A DNA stretch of 46,740 nucleotides from CAVAWX01 sp963642995 (GCA_963642995.1 CAVIIZ010000007.1:1-46740); one strand, 5' to 3'. Counted from the stretch's first letter, positions 16,421-26,872 are shown. Translations and numbers: made by a program. Notes: generated by a model not told the origin, from the letters alone.

Positions 16421-18313
16421 GTGGTGGTGAACGCCTTCAACGTGTGCGTGGCCGTGGTCGTGGTCGCGACCATAGTCGGGATAACGGCGGGAATGCGCCG
16501 TGCCTCCGATGCGGCCACGCACCGCCCGGCGCTTGCGGCCATGGCCGTGCACGCGGTCTTGCTGTGCTCTTTCCTCGTCGTCATATTGGCCTTGCGCAGG
16601 TCTTGGGTGCTCGCCGCGGTGGCCGCGCTCGTCGTGGTCGTGCCCCCGGCCGTCTACCATGTCTTGTGCGCGCGCCTCAAAGGCAAAGGCGACGATGCCG
16701 AGGACGGCGACGGCGCCGCGCCCGGCGTGGCGTGGCCGCAGCTCTCCGACAGCCCCCAGGTAGAGCACCCGCGCAGCTCTGCGCCGCGCCTCGCGCCCGT
16801 GCCCGCCGAAGAGGGCGAGGGCGGCGGCGAGGGTGGCGCGCACGTGCCCGCCCCCGTCGATGCGCCTGTGCCGCAGCAGGCGCTTCAAGTGCGCGAGCAG
16901 CGTCAGATTCGCGGCGAGAGCGCCCGCAGGTTCGCCTTGCGCCGCACGGGCGGGGAGTCGTTTCCCGCATTCGGCAGCATCCAGGCGCAGCAGGCTGTCC
17001 AGGCGCTTGCAAAGCCCGAACCGGTCTCGGCAGACGGCGAGCCGCTGCGCCCCGTGCCCGTCGCCGTGGACGCCGAGCTGCCGAACCTCGCTTTCGCGTC
17101 CGCCGACGAGCCGTCCGCAGATGACGAGGCCCTGCAGCCCGAACCCGTAGAAGAAAAGACGACGACATCCGACCCCGCGGCCGCCCACGGGCAAGCCGAG
17201 CCCTTGAAGCTCGCCTTCGTGGAGGCAGGCGGAGAGCCGATGGCGCCGGCCTCTTTGGAAGAGGAAGACGAGGCGGCGCAGGCCGAAGCTGCCGGGGCTG
17301 AAGACGGGCCGCTGCGCCCCGTGCCCGTGCAAGAGGATGCGCCCGCGCCGAGGTCCGTGCCCGTCGAGGCGGGCGAAGAGTCGCCGCAGCCGCCTTCTCC
17401 GGAAACGGAAGGCGAGCCGTCTCGCCGAACACCCGGTGAAGCCGCAGCGCCCAAGGCCGTGCGCGACCCGAACATACCCCATGCCGACGACACGGCAGCG
17501 GATTGCAAGGTGCGCGCCTTCCAGCGTGCGCGCCGCAGGGAACGCGAGCGGGAAGAGGCCGCCGAGGCCCGCGCCCGCACGACGTGGGAAACGCAGGCAC
17601 ACGCAGCGGAGGAGGCCGCGGGTCTTCGCCCGGTCCCCGTGCCCGCGGGGCAGCCGCAGGAGGCGCCCGCCCTTCCCTCCTTCGAGCCGGACGAGATCTT
17701 CTACGGCGAGGACGTGGACGCCATGCTCGACGACGACTTCGTCCTAGACGCTCCCGCCGACGACGCCCTGCCGCCCCTCGAGCAGACCGTCACGGTGGCC
17801 TTCGAGGCGGCGGACGCCCTGCAGCAATACGAGTTCGCCGCCGCACCCGCCCCCGCACCCGACGCAGCGGCCGCATCTGCAGAGGGCTTTCGCCCAGACG
17901 CCGTGCCCGATGCGCCCGATGCCGCGTCTGCCCCCGCAGCCGGTTCCGGCGCCGCCTTCACCGTGGAGCTGCTCGAACCCGAGGCGCCCGCCGCGCCCGC
18001 AGACGACGAGGTCCTTGCCGCGAGCGCCGAGGAGGAGGCGCTGGCCTGGGAGAAGTTCGAGTCCAACCGCAGGAAGGCGCAGGGCTTTCGCGACCGGGGC
18101 AAGAACCTGGTGGCGGCCGGGCTTTTCGCCCGCGCGGCCGACCTGGCTCCCGAACGCCAGCAGTGGCGCGAGATGCTCTTCGAGGAGCTGGGCTGCTACG
18201 TGCGCGCCGACAAGATGGACGAGGCGCGCGAGCTTGCCCGCATCCTGCTCGCGCAAGGCACCCTCACCCGTGCGACGCGCATCAAGCTCAACGCAATCAT
18301 CAGCAAGAAGTAG
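16421..18313 (+). CDS. Membrane protein with long Pro/Ala/Glu-rich region and TPR-like C-terminus
   Basis: This 630-aa protein is not recognised. It begins with three hydrophobic segments (about residues 2-24, 34-57 and 59-81), then a long acidic, low-complexity region with three (P)LRPVPV repeats, and ends with about 90 residues of helical repeat character (RDRGKNLVAAGLFARAADLAPE and a following helix pair) resembling tetratricopeptide repeats. The GTG at 16421 is preceded by GAGGAGGAG at 16406-16414. It starts 30 bp after rpoC with no terminator between, so it is probably in the rpoBC transcript. It may be a membrane scaffold; nothing in the sequence names a partner. Confidence 0.75.
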   Translation: MVVNAFNVCVAVVVVATIVGITAGMRRASDAATHRPALAAMAVHAVLLCSFLVVILALRRSWVLAAVAALVVVVPPAVYHVLCARLKGKGDDAEDGDGAAPGVAWPQLSDSPQVEHPRSSAPRLAPVPAEEGEGGGEGGAHVPAPVDAPVPQQALQVREQRQIRGESARRFALRRTGGESFPAFGSIQAQQAVQALAKPEPVSADGEPLRPVPVAVDAELPNLAFASADEPSADDEALQPEPVEEKTTTSDPAAAHGQAEPLKLAFVEAGGEPMAPASLEEEDEAAQAEAAGAEDGPLRPVPVQEDAPAPRSVPVEAGEESPQPPSPETEGEPSRRTPGEAAAPKAVRDPNIPHADDTAADCKVRAFQRARRREREREEAAEARARTTWETQAHAAEEAAGLRPVPVPAGQPQEAPALPSFEPDEIFYGEDVDAMLDDDFVLDAPADDALPPLEQTVTVAFEAADALQQYEFAAAPAPAPDAAAASAEGFRPDAVPDAPDAASAPAAGSGAAFTVELLEPEAPAAPADDEVLAASAEEEALAWEKFESNRRKAQGFRDRGKNLVAAGLFARAADLAPERQQWREMLFEELGCYVRADKMDEARELARILLAQGTLTRATRIKLNAIISKK

Positions 18314-18370
18314 TACAATTCGCCTTTACCGTACGTCCGCATGTCCCGCGCGAGCCGAGAGGAGAGAAAC

Positions 18371-19285
18371 GTGCCGCAGATTGTCGCCGTCGCTTTGTGC
18401 AGCGTGCTCGCAGCTGTGTGCATGTTCGGCAGCGGGATGGCTCTCGACGCCGCGCAGCTTTCCGAAGAGCAGCAGGCGCAAAGCGAGAGCCCGTCGGACA
18501 AAAGCCAAGACGCCACGTACATGCTGGGCACGAGCGAGCTTGTCTCCGAGACCGGCGACGAGGCGCGCGCGGCCAACATCGCGCTCGCGGCGCAGGCCAT
18601 CGACGGCACGGTCGTCGAATCGGGCGAGACCTTTTCCCTCAACGACACCCTCGGCGCCGTTTCCTCGCGCTACCGCCGGACCGACCGGACAGCCGGAAGC
18701 GACGACGCGAAACCAGCCCCCGGCGTCAACCAGGCGGCCAGCGCCCTCTACATCGCCGCCTTGAAGGCGGGCCTTTCCGTGACGGAGCGCCATGCGGGCA
18801 CGGCCGCGGCCGAGTATGTCTCGACCGGTCTGGAGGCCGTGGTCAACCCCGGCACGGCGGATCTGAAAGTCATGAACACGACGGACTCGTCCGTCGTCTT
18901 GAGGGCCGTGGCGCAAGGCCAGAAAATCACGGTCAACGTCGTGGGCAGCGCGCCCGACTCCTCGGTGAAATACGACGTCGTGGCCCGCATCGTCGACGGC
19001 GACATCGACGCGCAATACAAGGTGGAGAGCTATCTGGTCACCTACAAAGACGGGGTGAAGAGCACGGAGAAGAAACTCGCGGAGAGCACGTATGCAGGCA
19101 GCCCCGCAGGCAGCGGGAGCGGCGAGGCGGCCGAGGGCGCCGAGAGCGCGGACAAGGACGCCGCCTTGAACGAGGCGGATGCGAGCCCAGGTTCTCGCGC
19201 GGACGGCGGCTCGCAAAGCGGTTCCGGCTCGAGCAGCTCGACCAACCCCGTGCCCAGCAGGGGCGGCACCTCGCCCGTGAAATAG
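18371..19285 (+). CDS. VanW-family secreted or membrane-anchored protein
   Basis: This 304-aa protein has an N-terminal signal or anchor (PQIVAVALCSVLAAVCMF) and a VanW-like domain: the block ETFSLNDTLG, then GVNQAASALYIAALKAGL followed by ERH, which parallels the GGGICQVSTTLYNAALLAGL...ERH region of VanW proteins. The usual cysteine of that region is replaced. VanW proteins occur in some vancomycin-resistance clusters, but most family members have no known function; no other van gene is nearby. The C-terminus is a Ser/Gly-rich linker. The GTG at 18371, preceded by GAGAGGAGAG, is preferred over the ATG at 18341 because it starts right at the signal peptide. Confidence 0.75.
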   Translation: MPQIVAVALCSVLAAVCMFGSGMALDAAQLSEEQQAQSESPSDKSQDATYMLGTSELVSETGDEARAANIALAAQAIDGTVVESGETFSLNDTLGAVSSRYRRTDRTAGSDDAKPAPGVNQAASALYIAALKAGLSVTERHAGTAAAEYVSTGLEAVVNPGTADLKVMNTTDSSVVLRAVAQGQKITVNVVGSAPDSSVKYDVVARIVDGDIDAQYKVESYLVTYKDGVKSTEKKLAESTYAGSPAGSGSGEAAEGAESADKDAALNEADASPGSRADGGSQSGSGSSSSTNPVPSRGGTSPVK

Positions 19286-19350
19286 GGAGCCGTGTTCGCG
19301 CGCGTCGCTTCGCTTCGCCATGGGAAAACGCGCCGGCATCGCCTGCCGGC

Positions 19351-19390
19351 CACATGCTTCACCATGTGCAACCACCCCTTTCACCATGTG
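19351..19390. repeat. Paired TTCACCATGTG repeats forming small palindromes
   Basis: TTCACCATGTG occurs at 19358-19368 and 19380-19390, 22 bp apart, about two helical turns. The first copy lies in a CACATG/CATGTG dyad (19351-19368); the second continues to TTCACCATGTGAA, an interrupted palindrome. They lie about 60 bp upstream of the rpsL promoter, as a regulator site would. The function is inferred. Confidence 0.5.
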
Positions 19391-19448
19391 AAACCGCAGG
19401 GAGGCAAGCCTGCGGAAAAAAGTTTGGATACGCCCGGACGCGTGGTGT

Positions 19449-19477
19449 TTGACAGCCCTGAACATGGGGCGTAATGT
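19449..19477 (+). promoter_or_regulatory. Promoter of the rpsL-rpsG-fusA-rpsJ operon
   Basis: TTGACA (19449-19454) and TAATGT (19472-19477) have an ideal 17-bp spacer. Transcription would start near 19484, leaving a leader of about 180 nt before rpsL. The remaining bases of the 380-bp gap before this promoter hold only the palindromic repeats and two GC-rich hairpins. Confidence 0.85.
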
Positions 19478-19483
19478 AGCCCC

Positions 19484-19660
19484 TCGCGTGTCCGCACCTT
19501 GGGCGCGCCTTGCCTTTGCGTGCCCATGTGTTGGGCCGGGCTCTCCAAGGACGCACGCCGCAGCGCTTCGCGTGATGCGCGCGGCCCGCGAGACGCGCCT
19601 TTGGAGAACCCGCTTCTCGCGAAGGCGGTATTTTGCAAGCGGTAGTCAAGCGATAGGAGA
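19484..19660 (+). promoter_or_regulatory. Long structured 5' leader of rpsL
   Basis: The predicted leader contains a long-range stem: GGGCTCTCCAAGG (19538-19550) pairs with CCTTTGGAGAACCC (19598-19611), with one bulge, enclosing a GC-rich sub-hairpin. No gene is seen inside. Its position suggests control of the str operon by a ribosomal protein such as S12 or S7, but I do not recognise a known leader family. Confidence 0.55.
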
Positions 19661-19665
19661 ATGAA

Positions 19666-20040
19666 TTGCCTACCATCAACCAGCTGGTGCGCAAGGGGCG
19701 CGCCAAGGCGGCCGACAAGAGCAAGTCGCCCGCATTGAAGGGCAGCCCGCAAAAGCGCGGCGTCTGCACCCGCGTCTACACTGCCACGCCGAAGAAGCCG
19801 AACTCGGCCATGCGCAAGGTCGCCCGCGTGCGCCTCGTCAACGGCATGGAGGTCACGGCCTACATCCCCGGCATCGGCCACAACCTGCAGGAGCACTCCA
19901 TGGTGCTCATCCGCGGCGGCCGCGTGAAGGACCTTCCCGGCGTGCGCTACAAGATCATCCGCGGCGCGCTCGACACGGCGGCCGTCTCCGACCGCATGCA
20001 AAGCCGCAGCCGCTACGGCGCCAAGAAGCCGAAGAAATAG
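19666..20040 (+). CDS. rpsL: 30S ribosomal protein S12
   Basis: This 124-aa decoding-centre protein is full length, with the conserved TPKKPNSAMRK and GGRVKDLPGVRY loops. The lysines where streptomycin-resistance changes occur are intact. The start is a TTG at 19666 served by TAGGAGA (19653-19659); an ATG five bases upstream is out of frame and a coincidence. First gene of the str operon, 18 bp before rpsG. Confidence 0.97.
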   Translation: MPTINQLVRKGRAKAADKSKSPALKGSPQKRGVCTRVYTATPKKPNSAMRKVARVRLVNGMEVTAYIPGIGHNLQEHSMVLIRGGRVKDLPGVRYKIIRGALDTAAVSDRMQSRSRYGAKKPKK

Positions 20041-20058
20041 GGAGGGTGAGCAGATACC

Positions 20059-20529
20059 ATGCCACGTCGCAACGCAGCTGTCCGCCGCGAGATCGCGCCG
20101 GACGTCGTCTACAACAACCGCCTCGTCACGCAGCTGATCAACAAGATCTTGCTGAGCGGCAAGAAGTCCAAGGCCGAGGGCATCGTCTACGGCGCCTTCG
20201 ACATCATCGAGGCCAAGACCGGCGAAGACCCGCTGTCCGTGTTCAAGAAGGCGGTTGAAAACGTCGCCCCGAAACTCGAGGTCAAGCCCCGGCGTGTCGG
20301 CGGCGCCACCTACCAGGTCCCCACCGAGGTGAATTCCCGCCGCTCCACCACGCTGGCCATCCGCTGGATCGTCGGCTACTCGCGCGAGCGCCGCGAGCGC
20401 AGCATGGCCGAGTGCCTTGCCGCCGAGATCATGGACGCCGCAAACGGCACCGGCGCCTCGGTGAAGAAGCGCGAGGACGTCTACAAGATGGCCGAGTCCA
20501 ACCGTGCGTTTTCGCACTACCGTTTCTAG
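20059..20529 (+). CDS. rpsG: 30S ribosomal protein S7
   Basis: This 156-aa protein nucleates assembly of the 30S head and contacts 16S rRNA and E-site tRNA. The start MPRRNAAVRREIAPD, the central KPRRVGGATYQVP block and the C-terminal HYRF are those of a typical S7. GGAGGG at 20041-20046 is a somewhat distant Shine-Dalgarno. fusA begins 12 bp after its stop. Confidence 0.97.
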   Translation: MPRRNAAVRREIAPDVVYNNRLVTQLINKILLSGKKSKAEGIVYGAFDIIEAKTGEDPLSVFKKAVENVAPKLEVKPRRVGGATYQVPTEVNSRRSTTLAIRWIVGYSRERRERSMAECLAAEIMDAANGTGASVKKREDVYKMAESNRAFSHYRF

Positions 20530-20541
20530 GAGGGGTGGACA

Positions 20542-22650
<2,109 letters not shown>

Positions 22651-22683
22651 GCGTGACGCGAAGACGTAAAGGACTGATACGAA

Positions 22684-22992
22684 ATGGCAAATGAGAAGAT
22701 TCGCATCCGCCTGAAGGGCTACGACCACGAGATCGTCGACCAGTCGACGAAGCTGATCGTGGACACGGCCACGAGCACGGGTGCAAAGATCTGCGGGCCG
22801 ATTCCGCTGCCCACCGAGCGCAACATGTACACGGTCATCCGCTCGCCGCACGTGAACAAGGACTCGCGCGAGCAGTTCGAGATGCGCACCCACAAGCGCC
22901 TGATCGACATCGTGGACCCGACCGCCAACACGGTCGACTCCCTGATGCGCCTCGACCTGCCGGCAGGCGTCGACATCGAGATCAAGCTCTAG
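22684..22992 (+). CDS. rpsJ: 30S ribosomal protein S10
   Basis: This 102-aa protein is a 30S head component that also works in NusB-S10 antitermination. The full S10 fold is readable: IRIRLKGYDHEIVD, GPIPLPT, then SPHVNKDSREQFEMRTHKRLIDI. AAAGGA (22667-22672) precedes the ATG. S10 normally heads the S10 operon with rplC next; here a strong terminator and a methyltransferase pseudogene follow instead, so the operon is split or rearranged. Confidence 0.97.
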   Translation: MANEKIRIRLKGYDHEIVDQSTKLIVDTATSTGAKICGPIPLPTERNMYTVIRSPHVNKDSREQFEMRTHKRLIDIVDPTANTVDSLMRLDLPAGVDIEIKL

Positions 22993-23040
22993 GGGGTAGG
23001 TAGAAATCCCACGCGCGCAGCGTGCGCGACGGCGGTTGCC

Positions 23041-23111
23041 TGCCGCGCACGCCGGATGCGCGGCAACGAGAGGAAAAAGACCCGCGGGCATCCGTTGTCC
23101 GCGGGTCTTTT
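23041..23111. terminator. Double terminator after rpsJ
   Basis: TGCCGCGCA (23041-23049) pairs with TGCGCGGCA (23057-23065). A second, stronger 13-bp stem, AAAAGACCCGCGG (23075-23087) with CCGCGGGTCTTTT (23099-23111), ends in Ts on the plus strand and begins with As, so it can work in both directions. Confidence 0.9.
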
Positions 23112-23189
23112 GATGTTGCCGGCCAGACGCTTTCCCTGAAAACGTGTCCGTATAGTGTTCTGCGTTCGGATACGGCGGAAAGGAGCGGC

Positions 23190-24033
23190 ATGTACAAGGC
23201 GATAGACCTGTTCGCGGGCATCGGCGGCACACGCCTCGGGTTCGAGCGTGCCTTCGACCAGCTTGAGACCGTCTTCACCAGCGAGTTCGATGCGCACGCG
23301 GCAAAGACCTGCGCCTTGAATTTCCCAACGCCCGAAAAGCCCTGCGCCGCCGCCGGCGACCTGCTCATGGACACGGGCGCCCGTCCGCCTTTCGCCTACG
23401 GCGATATCACGAAGATAGACGAGCACGATATCCCCGCGTTCGACATCTGCCTGGCCGGTTTTCCATGTCAGGCCTTCAGCCAGGCGGGCAGGCACAAGGG
23501 TTTCGACGACGACTATCGCGGACAGACGAGGGGCACTTTGTTCCGCGAGGTGGTGCGCATATGCGAGCATCATCGTCCGGCTCTCATTTTCTGCGAGAAC
23601 GTGAAGGGTCTCGTGCATCATGGCGGAGGGCGCACTCCGCACTCTCGAGGTCATAGAGGGAGCGTTCGACGAGATAGGCTACAAGGCGTTCACCAAGGTC
23701 TTGAACTCGAAGGATTCCGGCGTCCCGCAAAACCGCGAGCGCAACCTGATCGTCGACCATCGCGAGCGCTCCACCGTTGCGACGACGCGCATCAAGGGCG
23801 CGGTCAACGGCGAGGACATACGCAAGATGGCGCCGCGTGAATGGGCCAGGTTGCAGGGATTTCCCGACGACTACAGGTTCGAACTCGCCGACACGCACCT
23901 GTACAAGCAGCTCGGCAACAGCGTGACCGTGCCCGTTATCGAGGCGATAGCCGCCCGGGCGCGTGAAGTCTTGGATGCCGGCAAGGTGAAGGGTTGCTAC
24001 GACGCCTTGCAGCGGGAGGGTCGGCGGGGTTAA
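23190..24033 (+). pseudogene. Cytosine-5 DNA methyltransferase, frameshifted and lacking its target-recognition domain
   Basis: The N-terminal part reads as a C5-methyltransferase: the SAM-binding start IDLFAGIGG, the GFPCQAFSQAG loop with the catalytic cysteine, and the FCENVKGLV motif. After HHGGGRT the frame shifts by one near 23635; the normal continuation LRTLEVIEGAFDEIGYKAF is in the +1 frame. There PQNRER (motif VIII) runs straight into NLIVDHR and MAPREWARLQGFPDDY, LYKQLGNSV (motifs IX and X), so most of the target-recognition domain is missing. Both defects argue for a dead gene. AAGGAG (23179-23184) precedes the ATG and TATAGT (23151-23156) may be a -10. No restriction endonuclease is adjacent. 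Confidence 0.85.
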
Positions 24034-24038
24034 GGGTT

Positions 24039-24091
24039 GAATGAAATCACGAAATCGTGCCGAACGAAACCTCCGAATTGTGCCGAATGAA
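24039..24091. repeat. Orphan array of three direct repeats, 23-bp period
   Basis: GAATGAA (24039-24045), GAACGAA (24062-24068) and GAATGAA (24085-24091) recur exactly every 23 bp. The last two extend to AATCGTGCCGAACGAA and AATTGTGCCGAATGAA. The array begins six bases after the methyltransferase stop. It resembles the triple arrays before the DUF4143 ATPases but has no such gene after it. Confidence 0.6.
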
Positions 24092-24346
24092 CAAGATTGC
24101 CCCTGCTTGTGCCCATGGATGTTCGGAGAGGACGGCGTCTCGCTGCAGCCCCACGCTGAGAGCGCTCCCTTCGGGCGAGATCTTGTGCTGATGTGAACGG
24201 CGCTCAGCGCAGGCTCGCGGCGAATGCGCGAACACAGGCCAGCTTGGGCGAGCCGGATTCGAGAGCGTCTCGGCAGGGGGCTTTCCTCCTGTTTGCCGGA
24301 TATGGCGTTTCGGTCAACTTGACCCGCACCGAGTCCGCCGATGCGC
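24092..24346. other. Intergenic region without a recognisable gene
   Basis: No convincing coding frame or RNA gene is seen between the repeats and the tRNA promoter. A short imperfect hairpin (CAGGGGG with CTCCTG, near 24275-24293) is the only structure noticed. Confidence 0.5.
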
Positions 24347-24352
24347 TATAAT
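24319..24352 (+). promoter_or_regulatory. Promoter of tRNA-Ala
   Basis: A perfect TATAAT -10 lies at 24347-24352, 45 bp before the tRNA. TTGACC at 24319-24324 is 22 bp upstream, longer than ideal, so the -35 is uncertain. Confidence 0.65.
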
Positions 24353-24396
24353 CGTTTCTCGCGCTTCGGCACGCCCGTCGCGCGCAACGACTCAGT

Positions 24397-24472
24397 GGGG
24401 ATGTAGCTCAGCTGGGAGAGCATCACGTTCGCAACGTGGGGGTCGTGGGTTCGAATCCCATCATCTCCACCA
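24397..24472 (+). tRNA. tRNA-Ala, anticodon CGC
   Basis: The 76-nt cloverleaf folds fully: acceptor GGGGATG/CATCTCC, D-stem GCTC/GAGC, anticodon stem TCACG/CGTGG around TTCGCAA (anticodon CGC at 24430-24432), T-arm GTGGG-TTCGAAT-CCCAT, discriminator A and an encoded CCA. The G3-U70 wobble pair, the main identity element of tRNA-Ala, is present. Confidence 0.96.
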
Positions 24473-24483
24473 TTGAGCACCCT

Positions 24484-24517
24484 AAAGCCCCTCGGCTTTC
24501 TCGCGCGGGGCTTTTTT
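24484..24517 (+). terminator. Terminator after tRNA-Ala
   Basis: AAAGCCCC (24484-24491) pairs with GGGGCTTT (24507-24514) and runs into further Ts to 24517. Confidence 0.85.
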
Positions 24518-24571
24518 GATGTTCGCATCACATGTTTGAACGGGCGCCCGTCTCGCCCGCAAGGAGGCACT

Positions 24572-25555
24572 TTGGAATTTCTCGCATCGCTTTTCGCGCC
24601 GCTTTCCACGCCGGCCGGCTGGGGAGAGGTCGCCATCCTCATGTTCTTGGAGCTGGCGCTCGGCATCGACAACCTCGTCTTCATCTCCATCACCTCCGAC
24701 CGCCTCCCGCCCGACAAGCAGCACATCGGCCGCCGCCTCGGCCTGGCCGCCGCCATGGTCATGCGCTGCATACTGCTGTGCTGCGTCGTGGCCATCATGT
24801 CCATCAACGTCGTCGTCTTCACCCTGCCCTTCGGCGTCGAGGGCGGGCGCACGGCCATGAACGTGCGCGACCTGGTCTTTCTCGCGGGCGGCGCCTATCT
24901 CGTCTACAAGGGCGTCGCCGAGCTGCGCGAGAGCTTCGAGGCGGCCGCGGCGGCTCCGGGCGCGGCGGACGGAGGCGCGCCCGCCCCCCGCAAGCGCATC
25001 GGGCTGGCGCACGCCGTGGCCGTGATCATGGTCATGGACATCGTCTTCTCGCTCGACTCCGTCATCACGGCGGCCGGCCTGTCCGGCCATATCCTCGTCA
25101 TGATCGTCGCGGTCATCGGCGCGGTCTTGCTCATGATCGTCTTCGCCGACCCCATCAGCAACTTCATCAACCGCAACTACGAGGTGAAGGTCGTCGCGCT
25201 CGCCTTCATCATGCTCGTGGGCGTCGAGCTGCTCTTGGAGGCCTTCCACATCGAGCAGCTCTTCGGCGCCCCCGTCTCGGCGCTGCTCTACGCCATGATG
25301 ATCTTCGGTTTCGCCACGGCTTTGCTGATCATGCTGCAGCGCCATGTGCGCGACCGTGCGCGCGTGGCTGCGTCCGATGCGGCTGCGTCCGACGGGGCGG
25401 CAGATGCTGAAAACCGGAACGCGGGAGCCGGGGCGGCGCGCGTCGAGGCGGGGCATGGCGGCGAAGCGGGGCGCGGTGAAGTCGCACACGGCGAGGCTGC
25501 GGGCGCCAAGGCGGCGTCCGCGCACGCTGCCCATGCCGGCGACGAGGGGAAATAG
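24572..25555 (+). CDS. TerC-family integral membrane protein
   Basis: This 327-aa protein belongs to the TerC family, whose members are linked to metal-ion (manganese, calcium) export and tellurite resistance. Seven or so membrane segments carry the two signature acidic motifs, LELALGIDNLVFISI near the start and MDIVFSLDSVITA in the middle, with the metal-binding aspartates and glutamate inside the membrane. A charged loop follows the third segment, and the C-terminus is an Ala/Gly/His-rich tail after residue 265. The TTG at 24572 is chosen because AAGGAGG lies just upstream at 24561-24567; the longer frame would run into the tRNA terminator. RNase D follows after 9 bp. Confidence 0.88.
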   Translation: MEFLASLFAPLSTPAGWGEVAILMFLELALGIDNLVFISITSDRLPPDKQHIGRRLGLAAAMVMRCILLCCVVAIMSINVVVFTLPFGVEGGRTAMNVRDLVFLAGGAYLVYKGVAELRESFEAAAAAPGAADGGAPAPRKRIGLAHAVAVIMVMDIVFSLDSVITAAGLSGHILVMIVAVIGAVLLMIVFADPISNFINRNYEVKVVALAFIMLVGVELLLEAFHIEQLFGAPVSALLYAMMIFGFATALLIMLQRHVRDRARVAASDAAASDGAADAENRNAGAGAARVEAGHGGEAGRGEVAHGEAAGAKAASAHAAHAGDEGK

Positions 25556-25564
25556 GGCCCTTCG

Positions 25565-26713
25565 GTGAGCGAGTACATCGAGACCCAAGACGACCTCGAG
25601 GCCCTCGTCGCCCTTTTGACCGGCTCGAAGGTCTTGTGCATCGACACGGAGTTCCTGCGCGAGAAGACCTACTACGCGAAACTGTGCCTCGTGCAGGTGA
25701 ACAACGGCGAGGTGGATGCCATCATCGACCCGCTGCGCCTCGACCTGCGCCCCTTTGGCGGGCTTTTGGCCGATCCGTCCACCGTGAAGGTTTTTCATTC
25801 CGGCTCCCAAGACATCGCCATACTCCTGCACGAGACGGGCGTGGCGCCGCGCCCCGTCTTCGACACGCAGACGGCGGCCGCGCTCTTGGGCTATCCGCTG
25901 CAGGTGGGGCTGGCCGCGCTCGTGCGCAGCATGTGCCAGGTGCAGCTGGAGAAGGCCGACAGCTTCACCGATTGGACGCGCCGGCCGCTGACCAAGCACC
26001 AGCTGCGCTATGCCCTCGATGACGTGCGCTACCTGCCCGAGATATACGAGCTGATGGTGGGCGAGCTGAAGGCGAGGGGGCGCCTGTCGTGGCTTGACGA
26101 GGAGTTCGAGGACATGAGCGCTCCGGCCCGCTACGAGGTCGAGCCGCGCGAGATGTGGCGCAAGGTCAAGCGCACCTCGTCGCTGTCGCGCCGGCAGCTG
26201 GCCATAGTGCGCGAACTTGCGTCGTGGCGCGAGCAGCAGGCGCGCGTGCGCGACATGCCGCGCAAGTGGGTGATGGCCGACGAGGCTCTGGTCGAGGTGG
26301 CCCGCAAGGCGCCGCGCACGAGGCGGCGGCTTTTGGAGGTGCGCGGGCTGGCCGAGAAGCTGTCCGCGCGCGACGTCGACCAGGTGCTGGAGGCGGTGCG
26401 TCTCGGGGAGGCGACGCCCGACGCGCAGCTGCCGCGTTGCGAGCGCCACGAGCGCGGCGACAAGGCCTTTGCCGGCGCGGTGGACCTGATGGCGGCGCTC
26501 GTGGACATGCGGGCGGCGGAAAGCGGGGTGGCCGCCGCGGTGCTTGCCACCCACGACGATTTGCTGCGCCTTGCGCGCGGGCATCGAAAAGACAGCCCCC
26601 TCCTGAAGGGTTGGCGCGCCGAGATCGTCGGCCGCGACCTGCAGGCCCTGCTCGACGGCGAGCTGTCCATGCACCTGGACCGCGGCGCCATCAAGGTCGA
26701 GCGTCGAGGGTGA
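25565..26713 (+). CDS. rnd: Ribonuclease D
   Basis: This 382-aa 3'-5' exonuclease trims tRNA and other RNA precursors. The DEDDy exonuclease domain spans about residues 1-185 with CIDTEF (D27, E29), FHSGSQDI and the YALDDVRYL block with its tyrosine and aspartate. One HRDC-type helical region (about 205-285, SSLSRRQLAIVRELASWRE) follows, and the C-terminal part resembles the second. The GTG at 25565 lies 9 bp after the TerC gene, so the two are probably one transcript. Lying between two tRNA genes is suggestive but may be chance. Confidence 0.93.
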   Translation: MSEYIETQDDLEALVALLTGSKVLCIDTEFLREKTYYAKLCLVQVNNGEVDAIIDPLRLDLRPFGGLLADPSTVKVFHSGSQDIAILLHETGVAPRPVFDTQTAAALLGYPLQVGLAALVRSMCQVQLEKADSFTDWTRRPLTKHQLRYALDDVRYLPEIYELMVGELKARGRLSWLDEEFEDMSAPARYEVEPREMWRKVKRTSSLSRRQLAIVRELASWREQQARVRDMPRKWVMADEALVEVARKAPRTRRRLLEVRGLAEKLSARDVDQVLEAVRLGEATPDAQLPRCERHERGDKAFAGAVDLMAALVDMRAAESGVAAAVLATHDDLLRLARGHRKDSPLLKGWRAEIVGRDLQALLDGELSMHLDRGAIKVERRG

Positions 26714-26872
26714 GAGCCTCAGAGGGGCGGGCCGTTTCGGCGTCAACCTCTCCAACCCCGAGCGCCCTCCGTGCCCGCGTGTTTTCCATGACGTGCGCAC
26801 CGGCGTTCAGTCGCCATCTGAATGCCGTGAAAAAAGGGGCAAAAGCGCGCCGGCGCGAACAAGCAACTGCGC

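Noticed and set aside
19394..19421. CCGCAGG/CCTGCGG hairpin as a terminator
   Set aside because: The run next to it is A on the plus strand and on the wrong side for the minus strand.
23022..23189. Longer N-terminus for the methyltransferase starting at 23022
   Set aside because: It would translate the rpsJ terminator hairpins; the family start MYKAIDLFAGIGG follows a good ribosome site at 23179-23184.
23190..24033. Active restriction-modification system
   Set aside because: The methyltransferase is frameshifted and lacks its recognition domain, and no endonuclease gene is adjacent.
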